DNA of 6,151 nt from contig QMXA01000070.1 in the NCBI GenBank assembly GCA_003661905.1, forward strand, positions 1 through 6,151, read 5' to 3'. The DNA is from Thermoprotei archaeon (GTDB taxonomy: Archaea; Thermoproteota; Thermoprotei_A; Sulfolobales; Ignisphaeraceae). Both the position numbers and the translations under genes were made by a program. Below the pieces are notes generated by a model. The model did not search any database. It saw nothing but the letters and a program-made list of their open reading frames with translations, and was not told where the DNA came from. Of the stretch, positions 5,621 through 6,151 are shown piece by piece; position 1 is the first letter of the stretch; every line of letters begins with the position of its first letter.

Positions 5621-6151
5621 ATGTCAGTAGAAAGGTTATTGAGAATTCATGGTAAACCGCCTAGAGAAGTATATTTCGACCATGAAAATTCCGGATGGGT
5701 CCCTCCTGAAGTTGTTAAGGCCATGATTCCATACTATAACATTAAGGGTTATGGTCATCCAGCAATAACACATAAACCAGGCTGGGAGGCATATGAGGTA
5801 ATTTATAAAACCAAAGAATTAGTAGCAAGAACTATAGGTGTTGGAAGCACTGATGAAATAGTAATTACTCATAGTGGTACTGAAGCTAATAACCTAGCTA
5901 TTTTAGGTACTGCATTAGCTAATAGGAAGAGAAGTGGTAAGATTGTTGTATCTGCAATAGAGCATCTAAGTGTGATTTTCCCAGCAGAACAAGCTGAGAA
6001 ATTATGGGGATTCAAAGTTGTTAGAGTGCCCGTAGATGAAGAAGGTTTTGTAGATCCAGACATATTAGCAGCATACATAGATAAAGATACAATACTTGTA
6101 AGTATACAAATGGTTAATCATGAAATAGGAACTATACAACCTATAAAAGAT
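5621..6151 (+). CDS. Cysteine desulfurase-like PLP enzyme (NifS/IscS/SufS family), 3'-truncated by the window edge
   Basis: The first 177 residues of a class V aminotransferase-fold protein are visible; full-length members have about 380-420. Enzymes of this group take sulfur from L-cysteine, releasing alanine and passing a persulfide to Fe-S cluster or tRNA-thiolation pathways. Seen here: the N-terminal EVYFDHENSGWVPPEVV (16-32), HPAITHKPGWEAYE (46-59), the PLP-phosphate loop THSGTEANNLAILG (84-97; compare TSGATEANNLAI in IscS), EH with H115 expected to stack on the cofactor ring, and VSIQMVNHEIGTIQP (160-174; compare NNEIGTIQP). The catalytic lysine and active-site cysteine lie beyond the window. 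ATG 5621 is the first possible start, since an in-frame TAA sits at 5615-5617. No strong ribosome-binding site precedes it; GAGTGGAT (5608-5615) is a weak match. Deviations in two motifs mean another class V aminotransferase activity cannot be excluded. Confidence 0.9.
   Translation, partial: MSVERLLRIHGKPPREVYFDHENSGWVPPEVVKAMIPYYNIKGYGHPAITHKPGWEAYEVIYKTKELVARTIGVGSTDEIVITHSGTEANNLAILGTALANRKRSGKIVVSAIEHLSVIFPAEQAEKLWGFKVVRVPVDEEGFVDPDILAAYIDKDTILVSIQMVNHEIGTIQPIKD

Noticed and set aside
5869..6078. A 69-codon open frame on the minus strand
   Set aside because: It lies antisense to the PLP-binding core of the cysteine desulfurase-like gene and has no features of its own.

Overview
The window looks like part of the chromosome of a hyperthermophilic crenarchaeon, probably from the Desulfurococcales or a nearby lineage; the genus cannot be fixed from the sequence alone. 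The evidence is an archaeal-type ribosomal L1-L10(P0) pair, an archaeal-type alanyl-tRNA synthetase with the N-terminal zinc module, a DUF434-family protein, GAGGTG ribosome-binding sites matching the archaeal anti-Shine-Dalgarno, AT-rich coding DNA with almost exclusive AGA/AGG arginine codons, and a very GC-rich tRNA with CCA encoded in the gene.

Layout: (i) 1-1661 holds the 3' part of the L1 gene and the complete L10/P0 gene, joined by a one-base TAATG overlap. (ii) After 70 bp with a TATA-like element comes alaS (1732-4467), which overlaps a DUF434-type gene (4464-5144) by ATGA. The L12 (P1) gene, which commonly sits after L10 in archaea, is absent here. (iii) A tRNA-Arg(UCU) gene (5174-5251) follows; its likely TATA box lies on the stop codon of the DUF434 gene. 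(iv) A 369-bp AT-rich gene-free stretch (5252-5620) contains an exact 11-bp direct repeat, a short inverted repeat and several TATA-like motifs. (v) The window ends inside a PLP-dependent cysteine-desulfurase-like gene (5621-6151). All genes point rightward on the + strand.

Most of the content is translation machinery: stalk-base proteins L1 and L10, alanine charging and proofreading, and a tRNA that reads the dominant arginine codons. The DUF434 protein is the least understood member. Its close coupling to alaS and its PIN/NYN-like IDGYN motif make it the best candidate for new biology, possibly an RNA-acting enzyme. The cysteine desulfurase-like protein would supply sulfur for Fe-S clusters or tRNA thiolation, but the window cuts it before its catalytic lysine and cysteine. 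I found no mobile element, CRISPR array or clearly novel multi-gene system.
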